A stretch of 64,000 bases of DNA from Candidatus Binatia bacterium. GTDB taxonomy: Bacteria; Vulcanimicrobiota; Vulcanimicrobiia; Vulcanimicrobiales; Vulcanimicrobiaceae. Numbering within the stretch: position 1 is the stretch's first letter; each line of letters starts with the position of its first letter. Where the stretch lies: positions 868,001 through 932,000 of the forward strand of contig DATKHY010000007.1 of assembly GCA_035544215.1 (NCBI GenBank), given 5' to 3'. Position numbers and translations under genes: made by a program. Under the pieces are notes generated by a model. The model was not told the DNA's origin. It searched no databases and worked only from the letters and a program-made list of their open reading frames with translations. Positions 1-8,671 of the stretch are shown piece after piece.

Positions 1-1099
<1,099 letters not shown>

Positions 1100-1162
1100 C
1101 TACTTCTCCGATCCGGTAAAGAGTGAAGGCACGCGGGCAGCCGAGCAGGCGCCCCGGCGTGT

Positions 1163-1181
1163 GAAAGTGAATGTCACTCTC
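1163..1181. promoter_or_regulatory. Inverted repeat between katG and fur, candidate Fur/PerR operator
   Basis: GAAAGTGAATGTCACTCTC is an 8-3-8 inverted repeat with one mismatch. It ends one base before the ATG at 1182 of the Fur-family gene and lies about 70 bp upstream of the katG start. Position and symmetry fit an autoregulatory operator that also controls katG. It does not match the E. coli Fur box or B. subtilis PER box closely, so the assignment is inference from symmetry and context. Confidence 0.5.
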
Positions 1182-1598
1182 ATGCGCAGGATACCGCTGC
1201 AAACGCCCGCCGTCAAGCTGCCGAAAAACTATCAGCTCATCTACGAGATCGTCGAAGAGAGCGGGCTGGGCCGCCACCTCACGCCCTCCGAGATCTACGC
1301 CAAGGCGCTGCGGCGGCAGCCGGGCATCGGATTCTCGACGGTCTATCGCGGCCTCGAACGCCTGCGCGTCCTCGGCTTAGTGTCCGAGCTCAACGTCCCC
1401 GGCATCGACGCCGCGACGTACGAGCCGGCTGGACCGCGGCACGCCCACTTCCGCTGCAGCAAGTGCGGAGAGATCGAAGACGTACCCTACGCGATTCCCG
1501 CGCGAACGATCAAAGCGCTCGCGCTGCAGCACGGCTTCGAGATCGAAAGCGAACGCGTGACATTCGAGGGCCGCTGCACGGCCTGCAGTGCAGCCTGA
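1182..1598 (+). CDS. Fur/PerR-family metalloregulator
   Basis: DNA-binding repressor of the ferric uptake regulator family, 138 residues from the ATG at 1182. The winged-helix part includes HLTPSEIYAKAL and GFSTVYRGLERL (recognition helix). The C-terminal dimerisation part has two CxxC pairs, CSKCGEIEDV and CTAC, which form the structural zinc site, and HAHFRC for the regulatory metal. Divergence from katG favours a PerR-like peroxide sensor over an iron-uptake Fur, but the sequence alone does not decide. The frame is open far upstream to 930, over katG; a start at 1182 (or GTG 1161) fits the normal family length. No Shine-Dalgarno is visible, and the start sits directly after the inverted repeat. 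Confidence 0.9.
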   Translation: MRRIPLQTPAVKLPKNYQLIYEIVEESGLGRHLTPSEIYAKALRRQPGIGFSTVYRGLERLRVLGLVSELNVPGIDAATYEPAGPRHAHFRCSKCGEIEDVPYAIPARTIKALALQHGFEIESERVTFEGRCTACSAA

Positions 1599-1615
1599 CG
1601 ACGACAACACCAGAC

Positions 1616-2029
1616 GTGCGCGAACGCCTGATTGGAGCCTGGCGCCTTGTCTCATGGGATTGGCGCGACGAAGCGGGAAAGGTGGATTCCCCTCTCGGCG
1701 ACGATCCCATCGGTCAACTGATGTATGACGGCTCCGGCAGCGTTTCGGCGCAACTCATGCGCCCGAACCAGCCACGTTTTGTCGATGACGATTGGCGTCG
1801 CGCTCAACCCGCGGAAAGAGCGGCGGCATGGCTCGGCTACTTTTGTTACTTCGGAACCTACACGCTCGACGAAGCCGCCGGCACCGTCACCCATCGCGTC
1901 GAGGGAAGCTCGTTCCCAAATCTCGTCGGCACCGACCAGCTCCGCTACTTCACGCTGGCTGAGAATCGCCTCTCGCTGACCGCTCAAACGCCTTGGGGCC
2001 GAGTGACGCTCGTGTGGGAAAAGATTTGA
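1616..2029 (+). CDS. Lipocalin-like domain protein
   Basis: About 137 residues from a GTG at 1616, 17 nt after the fur stop, so probably co-transcribed. The N-terminus VRERLIGAWRLVSWDWRD and the later segments GQLMYDGSGSVSAQLM and YFGTYTLDEAAGTVTHRV match the small bacterial lipocalin-like family (lipocalin_5): a single beta-barrel domain, generally of unknown ligand. No signal peptide is seen, so it is probably cytoplasmic. The start is uncertain, since the frame is open into fur and no clear ribosome-binding site is present. Confidence 0.72.
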   Translation: MRERLIGAWRLVSWDWRDEAGKVDSPLGDDPIGQLMYDGSGSVSAQLMRPNQPRFVDDDWRRAQPAERAAAWLGYFCYFGTYTLDEAAGTVTHRVEGSSFPNLVGTDQLRYFTLAENRLSLTAQTPWGRVTLVWEKI

Positions 2030-2035
2030 TCCGCA

Positions 2036-3016
2036 CTAATGCGGAACCGCGATGATGTCGAGGTTCTTGAAGCCCTTATAAGTCGCCAGGAGCTTGGGCT
2101 GGCCCGACAGCCACCCGTTCGCCGGCCGCGCGAAAGCGTACACGCATTCCTTACTATGGTTCGCGACGTACGCAACGGAGGCATCGCGGTTGAACGCGAC
2201 GCTGCTGATCGATGCGAGCCGATCCGGCGTTTGGAACGTGTTTCCACCGCTCGGAGAGGATACCGAAACCAGATCCGGTACGCCGTCGACGGGAGTCATC
2301 ACGTCGACCTTCTCATCCTCGGCTCCGCCGATAAGGGCGATGGTGCCGATGCCGAAGCACGAGCCGGGCGCATACTGGCCGGGCGCCGTGCGCGTGTAAG
2401 GCCGCACGCTGGCGAATCCGCAACCGCCGGAGATCACCACATCGTTGCCGGTTGGCGTAGCGAGTACCGATGCGGCGTTCTGCGAGTTCTGTACGACGAT
2501 GACGGGGGCGCGCGCCTTACGTGCGTGCGGAAAGAAGTAGACGGCCTGCTGGCCGAAATCGCTGACGTACACGTTGCGGTGCCTATCGAGAGCCACGTCG
2601 GTAAGCGACGGCGCTCCGGACGCGCCTTTCAGAATCGGCGCGTCGAGCCGCTCCACGAGGCTGCCCGTGTCGGTAAACACTTCGACGCAGGCGGAACACG
2701 GCTTCGCGTTCGACTCGGTTAGAGTGGTGTAAATTCGTCCGCTCCCGTCGACGGCCAGCCCCTGTGCGCGTCCGTTTCCGGGAGCAAATGTCTTTGACAC
2801 GTGCGCCCTGCCGTTTTGAATCGAAAACACGGTGATCGATCCGTTCGAATAATCCAGATTCATCAGCTGCGTCAGCGCCTCGGCCGGTGAAACAGCGGCT
2901 CGGTTCGCAACGGAAGGCAACGCCGGCAACGGGCCGCGCAGCGCGCCGGTTCCGCCGGCGCAGCCGGCTAGCAGAGTGAGCGTAGCCGCGAACGTTATCT
3001 TGAGTGTTTGCATCAT
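2036..3016 (-). CDS. Secreted beta-propeller lipoprotein
   Basis: 326 residues. The signal peptide KITFAATLTLLAGCAGG ends in a lipobox (LAGC), so this is a lipid-anchored exported protein. The body has repeated strands of the NHL/SMP-30 type, such as GLAVDGSGRIYTT, DVALDRHRNVYVSDFG and VAFNRDASVAYVANHS, consistent with a beta-propeller; no catalytic signature is recognised. The ATG overlaps the stop codon of the haloperoxidase gene upstream, so the two are translationally coupled. The function is unknown; a binding or scaffolding role for an extracytoplasmic enzyme is inference. Confidence 0.75.
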   Translation of the reverse strand: MMQTLKITFAATLTLLAGCAGGTGALRGPLPALPSVANRAAVSPAEALTQLMNLDYSNGSITVFSIQNGRAHVSKTFAPGNGRAQGLAVDGSGRIYTTLTESNAKPCSACVEVFTDTGSLVERLDAPILKGASGAPSLTDVALDRHRNVYVSDFGQQAVYFFPHARKARAPVIVVQNSQNAASVLATPTGNDVVISGGCGFASVRPYTRTAPGQYAPGSCFGIGTIALIGGAEDEKVDVMTPVDGVPDLVSVSSPSGGNTFQTPDRLASISSVAFNRDASVAYVANHSKECVYAFARPANGWLSGQPKLLATYKGFKNLDIIAVPH

Positions 3017-4635
3017 TGCACCTCGACTTCGCCGTTTTGGATGCGTACGCGCCGGCCGCCGAACGTCGTGAGCTCGAAGCCGGCAAAGCGCTCGTTGAAC
3101 GTGCGGCTATAGTCGCTCAGCAGCGAAAGTCCTTGTTGCTCGCCCGCGAGTAGTCCGGCCATGCTGTCGGATCGGTAGTGGACCCCCGCCGCGTGTCGCG
3201 CGAAGGCGATGTTGCAGGCCAGTTTGTCGAACTCCCCGCCCAGCGTCAGCTCGCCCTCGCGCCAAGGCAGCAAAGCGTCGCCGGCCGCATTCGCAGCGAC
3301 GGCGTTGGGGATGACGAAGCTTTCGTCGAAGAATGCCTTGAGCATCGTGGCGCACGCACCGGCGTTGCAGGCGTGCGCGGCGGGATAAGACGGATGCGTG
3401 GGGCAACCCTCCGGGTACGCGATCGGCAGGAACGCCGTGCCCTGCAGCGATTTCGTCCGGGCGACGCCATCGGACCGCAGGATATCCGGATGGATTCCGT
3501 AGCTCTTGCGCCCCGTGACCTCAAACGCAATTCGTCCGCCCATCATTTCGGGGCGCAGCCGGCGATGGACGAGCCACTTGTGATAGTACGACGTCTTTTG
3601 CGCCACGATGGCCGCCTGGGCAATGAGCGTGAGAAACATCTTGTTGCCGAATGTAATGTCGCCGAACTGGGTTCTCGACGAGCGATACGGATTTGTCGGC
3701 GACAGCGCCGCGGGACCGTATGACATCGAGATCAGCGCGGCGTTCATAAACGCTTGAAAGCTGAAGTCACGATGCACGTATGCGGCCAGATCCGCGTTAT
3801 TCGCGGCCCAGCGCTGCTCCGCATAGGTGATCTTGTTCTTCATCGCTGCCCCGCGTTGGCACGCAAGCCACTCGTCTGGCTGCGTGAGGAATCTTTGCGC
3901 GGGCACGGGAACGCGATATCGCTGCACGATTACCGTGGGGCCGTACGGCACGTCGAGCCACAGGAATTGGCTCACGAACGGCCCGTTCACAGCGCCGGCG
4001 AAGAGACAGCGAAAGAGCGCCGCCGCGCTCAGCGAACGAACCCATGGCGGCTTGGAGAACGAATTGAGATCCGACACGGCCGCCGCGATCAGCGGATTTG
4101 TATCGAACGCCACAAAGGGCACGTCGATCGTCAAAGCGTGCCAGTACAGCTCCCCCATCTCGGCGCCCATGGCGGCGCTAGCGAACGTTGGCGGAGCCGC
4201 CATCGTCGTCGCGTGGCTGTCGGTGGCGGTGAAATCGTATGCGTACGTCGCTTGCGGATCGTTGAGCCGCTCGACCGCGAGTGCGTCGCGCGGCACCTGT
4301 TCGAATTCCGCGGGATTGCCGCGTTCGACGATGGCGACGAACCGCGAGAACGCCGCGGGATCCACTTCGCCGAGATCGTCGTGCGGTAATGTCTTCGAAA
4401 AGCTGGCACGCTTGTCAGTGTACCGCAGCTCGTCCCCGTTTGCGCGATTGGTCACGCGTCCGTGCCGGTAGTGCGCCAGCGCCGTCTGCTCCCGAATCGC
4501 GAGCGCCAAGTCGCGACGATCGCGAGCCGGGCGTCCCGATTCGGCCGTCTTTCCTGCGGCGAGCGCGCCGCCCGATGGAAGAAGCATACTCACTGCGCCA
4601 GCGCTTGCAGAAATGAAGCTCTTTCGTGAGGCCAT
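3013..4635 (-). CDS. Vanadium-dependent haloperoxidase (PAP2 fold), exported
   Basis: Oxidises halides with H2O2, or acts as a related phosphatase, at a vanadate/phosphate site. The three vanadate-binding segments are recognisable: KWLVHRRLRPE (Lys and Arg), HPSYPAAHA (the usual PSGHA, here with Ala for Gly) and ARHAAGVHYRSDS (Arg and the His that binds vanadium). The N-terminus from the ATG at 4635 reads MASRKSFISASAGAVSMLLP, then ALA, and resembles a Tat signal with RK instead of RR. An upstream ATG at 4704 would add 23 unlikely residues. The gene overlaps the following lipoprotein by 4 nt. The family is clear; the substrate is unknown. Confidence 0.85.
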   Translation of the reverse strand: MASRKSFISASAGAVSMLLPSGGALAAGKTAESGRPARDRRDLALAIREQTALAHYRHGRVTNRANGDELRYTDKRASFSKTLPHDDLGEVDPAAFSRFVAIVERGNPAEFEQVPRDALAVERLNDPQATYAYDFTATDSHATTMAAPPTFASAAMGAEMGELYWHALTIDVPFVAFDTNPLIAAAVSDLNSFSKPPWVRSLSAAALFRCLFAGAVNGPFVSQFLWLDVPYGPTVIVQRYRVPVPAQRFLTQPDEWLACQRGAAMKNKITYAEQRWAANNADLAAYVHRDFSFQAFMNAALISMSYGPAALSPTNPYRSSRTQFGDITFGNKMFLTLIAQAAIVAQKTSYYHKWLVHRRLRPEMMGGRIAFEVTGRKSYGIHPDILRSDGVARTKSLQGTAFLPIAYPEGCPTHPSYPAAHACNAGACATMLKAFFDESFVIPNAVAANAAGDALLPWREGELTLGGEFDKLACNIAFARHAAGVHYRSDSMAGLLAGEQQGLSLLSDYSRTFNERFAGFELTTFGGRRVRIQNGEVEVQ

Positions 4636-4707
4636 GAGCCTGGCTTTGCCACTACGCTCCGCCGAACATGCGACAGTGCTTTCGAGCTCGCCGTCGAACG
4701 ACATCGC

Positions 4708-6042
4708 ATGCGGAACCGCGGGCTTGCTATCGCAGCCCTATGCACGGCGTTGGTAGCGGCGTGCGGCGGGAACACGACTCCGCCTATGCACCCCTCGACA
4801 CAGTTGAGCGTGGGCTCGCTTTCTCGCACCTTGGGTGTGGCGTCGGCGCCGCATTACGCCGTGCTCTACCGCTTCCAAGGAACGCCGGACGGCGCGGTGG
4901 CCAACGGCGGGCTCATCGCCTACAACGGGATGCTGTACGGAACGACGCTCGCCGGCTCCAAAAACTTCTGCGCGCGCTCCTGTTTCGGGAACGGAAACCT
5001 TTGCTGGGAAGGCTGCGGTATCGTCTTCTCGGTGGACGCCTCCGGCAATGAAAAGATCGTCTACGATTTTCGGGGCGATCTCAACGGCGCGAGCGACGGC
5101 TCGTGGCCCTACGCCGGCCTGACTCAGTACAAGAGTAGGCTGTACGGCACGACGTCCAGCGGGGGCCGGTCTGGACACGGCACCGTGTACGTCATCGACA
5201 CGTCGGGACACGAGCGCGTGATCCACAACTTCAGGGGCGACAGGGATCGCACGGCCGACGGAGCGTACCCGGTCGCTCCCGTGATCGTCATAAAGAACCG
5301 GCTCTACGGCACGACCGCCAAAGGCGGCACGGTGGCGTGCGGCGGCATCGGATGCGGCACGATCTATTCGCTGACGCCGACCGGCAAAAGGCGCTGGCTC
5401 TACCGCTTCGGAGGCGCGAGCAAAGGCGACGGCGCCGTAGCGTTTCCAGGGCTCGTCGCGTTGAACGGCGAGCTCTACGGTGCGACGTACGAAGGCGGCC
5501 GCCGCGGTGGGCAGTGCGGGAGCTCCGGCTGCGGCACAATCTATGAAGTGACCCTCGACGGTCAGGAAAAAGTCGTGCACCGCTTCGCAGGCGGCGCGGA
5601 GGGTTCGGTTCCCAATGGACTCGTCGCCGTCAACGGCGCGCTCTACGGCACTACGTTGACCGAGGGCGCGAATAACGAGGGCACCTTTTTCTCGTTCACG
5701 CCTCCGTTCAGGCTGAAAACGCTCTATAGCTTCCAAGGCAAACCCGACGCCGCTTCGCCCTCAGGACCGTTGATTTACTCTAATGGCAACTTTTACGGCG
5801 TTTCGCAATCCGGCGGAACGGGCGGCGGCGGCGGCAGCGTGTTCGGCCTCGGCACGGTATTCGAAGTCTCCCAGTCCGGCAGCGAGAGAGTGCTCTACAG
5901 TTTCCGCGGGCGTAACCAGGGAAGTCTTCCGCAGGCGCCATTGTACATGTTCAACGGCATCCTCTACGGCACGACCGCATACGGGGGCGGCAGCGGCTGC
6001 CACAGAAACGGCTGCGGAACGGTCTTCAGCCTGACGCCGTAA
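4708..6042 (+). CDS. GloVer tandem-repeat lipoprotein 1
   Basis: 444 residues with a lipoprotein signal peptide (LCTALVAACGG). The rest is seven tandem units, each centred on a (L/F)YGxx motif (MLYGTT, RLYGTT, RLYGTT, ELYGAT, ALYGTT, NFYGVS, ILYGTT) followed by glycine-rich turns, a GTVY/F strand and an LYxFxG strand. This is the Gloeo_Verruco (TIGR03803) repeat. Seven copies suggest a seven-bladed propeller outside the cytoplasm. The role is unknown. It starts only 72 nt from the haloperoxidase start on the other strand, so both promoters share that short gap. Paralogues lie at 18.5 and 26.1 kb. Confidence 0.88.
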   Translation: MRNRGLAIAALCTALVAACGGNTTPPMHPSTQLSVGSLSRTLGVASAPHYAVLYRFQGTPDGAVANGGLIAYNGMLYGTTLAGSKNFCARSCFGNGNLCWEGCGIVFSVDASGNEKIVYDFRGDLNGASDGSWPYAGLTQYKSRLYGTTSSGGRSGHGTVYVIDTSGHERVIHNFRGDRDRTADGAYPVAPVIVIKNRLYGTTAKGGTVACGGIGCGTIYSLTPTGKRRWLYRFGGASKGDGAVAFPGLVALNGELYGATYEGGRRGGQCGSSGCGTIYEVTLDGQEKVVHRFAGGAEGSVPNGLVAVNGALYGTTLTEGANNEGTFFSFTPPFRLKTLYSFQGKPDAASPSGPLIYSNGNFYGVSQSGGTGGGGGSVFGLGTVFEVSQSGSERVLYSFRGRNQGSLPQAPLYMFNGILYGTTAYGGGSGCHRNGCGTVFSLTP

Positions 6043-6047
6043 ACGAG

Positions 6048-7019
6048 ATGAAAGCACTTCGAATCGACCGCACGGGATCGCTCGACGTTCTGAGTGTGCG
6101 CGACGTCCCCGAACCGGTGGCCGACCAAGACGCAGTGCGCATCAGAGTCGAGGCGGCCGGCGTCAATCCAAGCGACGTCGGCATCGCGCTGGGCCGATTC
6201 CCGCAGCTCGTGTTGCCGCGCACGCTCGGGCGCGACTTCGCGGGAACCGTCGTCGACGGACCGCCGAACCTCGCCGGCAAGCCCGTGTGGGGCACGGGCG
6301 GCGGTGAGCTGGGTCTCACGCGCGACGGCGCGCACGCCGAAATGCTCGTCGTCCCGGCCGGCGCCGTCGCATCGCGACCGTCGCATCTCTCTGCGGAAGG
6401 CGCCGCCGCGATGGGCACGCCGTTTCTGACCGCGTGGAGTTCGCTCGTGGACCTCGGCCGGTTGAGATCAGGGGAGTGGGTCATCATATCCGGGGCCGCC
6501 GGCTCGGTCGGCACGGCCTCGGTGCAGATCGCCAAGGCGCTCGGGGCGCGTCCGATCGCGCTGGTACAATCGAGCGACGACGTGTCCGAGCTCGCGACGA
6601 TCGGCGTCGAGGCCATCGTGCGTTCCGACCGCGACGACCTCGCCGCGCGCGTGAACGAGTTAACAGGCGGCTCCGGCGCCCAGCTTGCGACCAACGCCGT
6701 CGGCGCGCCGATCTTCGCGTCGCTTTTCGACGCGCTCGGCAAAGACGGCCGCATGGTGATCTTCTCGGCCGCGGCGGGTAAAATGGCTGAACTCGACCTG
6801 TTCATGTTTTACCGGAAACGCCTGACGTTTTGCGGCCTCGACACGGCCTCGTTTCCACTCCACCGGGTGGGCCAAATCCTCAGCCGGATCGATCCCTACA
6901 TCGAGTCGGGACAGCTGCGCGAGCCGAAGGTGGCATATACGTATCCATTGGACCGAGCGCGCAAGGCGTACGACCGCGTCCACGATGGCGCCCAAGGTAA
7001 AGTCGTGATCGTACCGTAA
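6048..7019 (+). CDS. Zinc-independent quinone oxidoreductase (MDR superfamily)
   Basis: 323 residues, medium-chain dehydrogenase/reductase fold. The N-terminal GroES-like domain contains RVEAAGVNPSDV and LGRDFAGTVV. The Rossmann domain has the dinucleotide motif IISGAAGSVGTASVQIA. The zinc-ligand cysteines of alcohol dehydrogenases are absent, which points to an NADPH:quinone reductase or enoyl reductase-like enzyme in the cytoplasm. It begins 5 nt after the GloVer stop. The natural substrate cannot be told. Confidence 0.88.
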   Translation: MKALRIDRTGSLDVLSVRDVPEPVADQDAVRIRVEAAGVNPSDVGIALGRFPQLVLPRTLGRDFAGTVVDGPPNLAGKPVWGTGGGELGLTRDGAHAEMLVVPAGAVASRPSHLSAEGAAAMGTPFLTAWSSLVDLGRLRSGEWVIISGAAGSVGTASVQIAKALGARPIALVQSSDDVSELATIGVEAIVRSDRDDLAARVNELTGGSGAQLATNAVGAPIFASLFDALGKDGRMVIFSAAAGKMAELDLFMFYRKRLTFCGLDTASFPLHRVGQILSRIDPYIESGQLREPKVAYTYPLDRARKAYDRVHDGAQGKVVIVP

Positions 7020-7041
7020 GCTAAAAATCGAGGTTTGCGTG

Positions 7042-7662
7042 ATGTTGGATGACCGGAACGAGACGCCGATCGTCTCGCGTGGCTTCGTCGGACGGCGCCG
7101 CGCGGAAAACGCGAGTTTGCCGCCGGGACAGTATCTGACGGAAGACTTTCCCGTGCTGTCCGCGGGTCCGACGCCGAAGATCGCCCTCGACGATTGGCAG
7201 TTTACGCTGACGACGGAAGACGGCGCAGCGCGCAAGTGGAATTGGAAAGAGTTTCGCGCGCTGCCGAGCGTTTCCATCACGACTGACATTCACTGCGTCA
7301 CACGCTGGTCGAAGCTCGCAACCGCCTGGGAAGGAGTATCGCTCGACACTCTGCTCGACGGCGTTACGACGGCCGCTACCTTTGCGATGGCGCAATCGTA
7401 CGGAGGGTACACGACCAATCTTCCCCTCGCGGATCTGCGCGGCGCCAAGGCGTGGATCGCGTTTCGGTTTGGCGGCGAGAATCTCGCTCCCGAGCACGGC
7501 GGGCCGGCTCGATTGCTGGTTCCGCATCTATATCTCTGGAAGAGCGCGAAGTGGATACGCGGGATCACGTTGATGCTCCAGGATCGACCTGGATTCTGGG
7601 AGAGCCTCGGCTATAACAACTACGGGGATCCATGGCGGGAACAACGCTACTGGGGCGACTAG
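7042..7662 (+). CDS. Sulfite oxidase-like molybdopterin oxidoreductase
   Basis: 206 residues covering only the molybdopterin-binding domain of the sulfite oxidase family, without haem or dimerisation domains, as in MsrP/YedY. DIHCVTRWSK holds the molybdenum-ligating Cys, and EHGGPARLLVPHLYLWKSAK is the conserved cofactor-binding loop. No signal peptide is seen, so it is probably cytoplasmic, unlike MsrP. GAGG 8 nt upstream selects the ATG at 7042 over the adjacent GTG at 7039. The reductase gene downstream overlaps it by 31 nt and probably supplies electrons. The substrate is unknown. Confidence 0.88.
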   Translation: MLDDRNETPIVSRGFVGRRRAENASLPPGQYLTEDFPVLSAGPTPKIALDDWQFTLTTEDGAARKWNWKEFRALPSVSITTDIHCVTRWSKLATAWEGVSLDTLLDGVTTAATFAMAQSYGGYTTNLPLADLRGAKAWIAFRFGGENLAPEHGGPARLLVPHLYLWKSAKWIRGITLMLQDRPGFWESLGYNNYGDPWREQRYWGD

Positions 7663-8390
7663 CCTGGTACGTCGCTGCCGTCATCGAGGCTCACGAAGAG
7701 ACCCAAACCGCGCGAACGCTGGTGCTCGACGTTCCGGGCTGGCCGGGTCACAACGCCGGTCAACACGTCGACGTTCGACTGCGCGCCGAAGACGGCTACG
7801 CAGCGGTGCGCTCGTACTCGATTGCAAGCGCGGCACAAGACGCGCGAGTCGCGCTGACCGTCGAGGAGCTCACCGACGGCGAGGTCTCCCCGTACCTGGT
7901 TCGCACCGTCGCGCCCGGGGATCGCCTGGAGATTCGCGGACCCGTCGGCGGCTGGTTCGTGTGGCGCCCGGCGTTCATCGAGCCCGTACAGCTCATCGCC
8001 GGCGGCTCGGGCCTGGTGCCGCTGATGGCGATGATTCGCACGCGCTCCGCGGCCGGTCTTCGCACGCCCTTCCGCTTGATCTATTCGGTTCGCTCCCCGC
8101 AATCGGCGATCTATGCGGCGGAACTGCGCCAACGCGCGCTGGAGGATCAAGGCTTGACGATTGCCTACGCGTACACGCGCGTCACGCCGCCGGGCTGGCC
8201 GGCACCGCCGAAACGCGTCGACGCAGCCCTGCTCTCCGAGGCGGCCTTCTCGAGCGCGCAGGCTCCGGCATGCTACGTCTGCGGGCCGACCGCGTTCGTC
8301 GAAGCCGTGGCCGCGCTCCTCGAGCAGGCTGGACACGATCCACAACGCATCAAGACCGAGCGCTTCGGCCCTACGGGAGGCACATCATGA
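7632..8390 (+). CDS. Ferredoxin-NADP reductase-type flavoprotein
   Basis: 252 residues. The FAD-binding barrel has RSYSIAS and the NAD(P) domain has GGSGLVPLMAMIR and CYVCGPTAFVE; the C-terminal ERFGPTG is typical. No 2Fe-2S ferredoxin domain is fused. It starts inside the molybdoenzyme gene and ends with an ATGA overlap with the zinc-ribbon gene, so the three are one translational unit. The likely role is to move electrons between NAD(P)H and the molybdenum protein. Confidence 0.88.
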   Translation: MAGTTLLGRLAWYVAAVIEAHEETQTARTLVLDVPGWPGHNAGQHVDVRLRAEDGYAAVRSYSIASAAQDARVALTVEELTDGEVSPYLVRTVAPGDRLEIRGPVGGWFVWRPAFIEPVQLIAGGSGLVPLMAMIRTRSAAGLRTPFRLIYSVRSPQSAIYAAELRQRALEDQGLTIAYAYTRVTPPGWPAPPKRVDAALLSEAAFSSAQAPACYVCGPTAFVEAVAALLEQAGHDPQRIKTERFGPTGGTS

Positions 8391-8653
8391 GCAACGATTC
8401 GTTTTTCGACGGCAACGCCGTCGCCGGCGAGCTTCGCGAGGTGTTCTGCGTCGACGTCACGGGCGCCACCGGCCAGTGCGCGGCTTGCGGCAACGTGGCG
8501 GTACTGGCGCAGTCGCGCGTTTACGGCTTCGAGCCGGGCATCACCATTCGCTGCGCCGCGTGCGAAAATCCGCTCATCCGAATCGCGAGAGGCAGCGGAC
8601 GCACGTGGCTCGATGCCCGCGGCCTAATGTATTTGGAATTGCCGGCGCCGTAA
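8387..8653 (+). CDS. DUF6510-like zinc-ribbon protein
   Basis: 88 residues starting at an ATG that overlaps the reductase stop. Two cysteine pairs (QCAACGNV and CAACENP) form a zinc-ribbon or rubredoxin-like knuckle. The small family, which I recall as DUF6510, accompanies sulfite-oxidase-like and flavin reductase genes in other bacteria, as here. A role as a metal- or electron-carrying partner of the molybdoenzyme is inference. Confidence 0.75.
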   Translation: MSNDSFFDGNAVAGELREVFCVDVTGATGQCAACGNVAVLAQSRVYGFEPGITIRCAACENPLIRIARGSGRTWLDARGLMYLELPAP

Positions 8654-8671
8654 CGCCGAACGAGGTCACGC

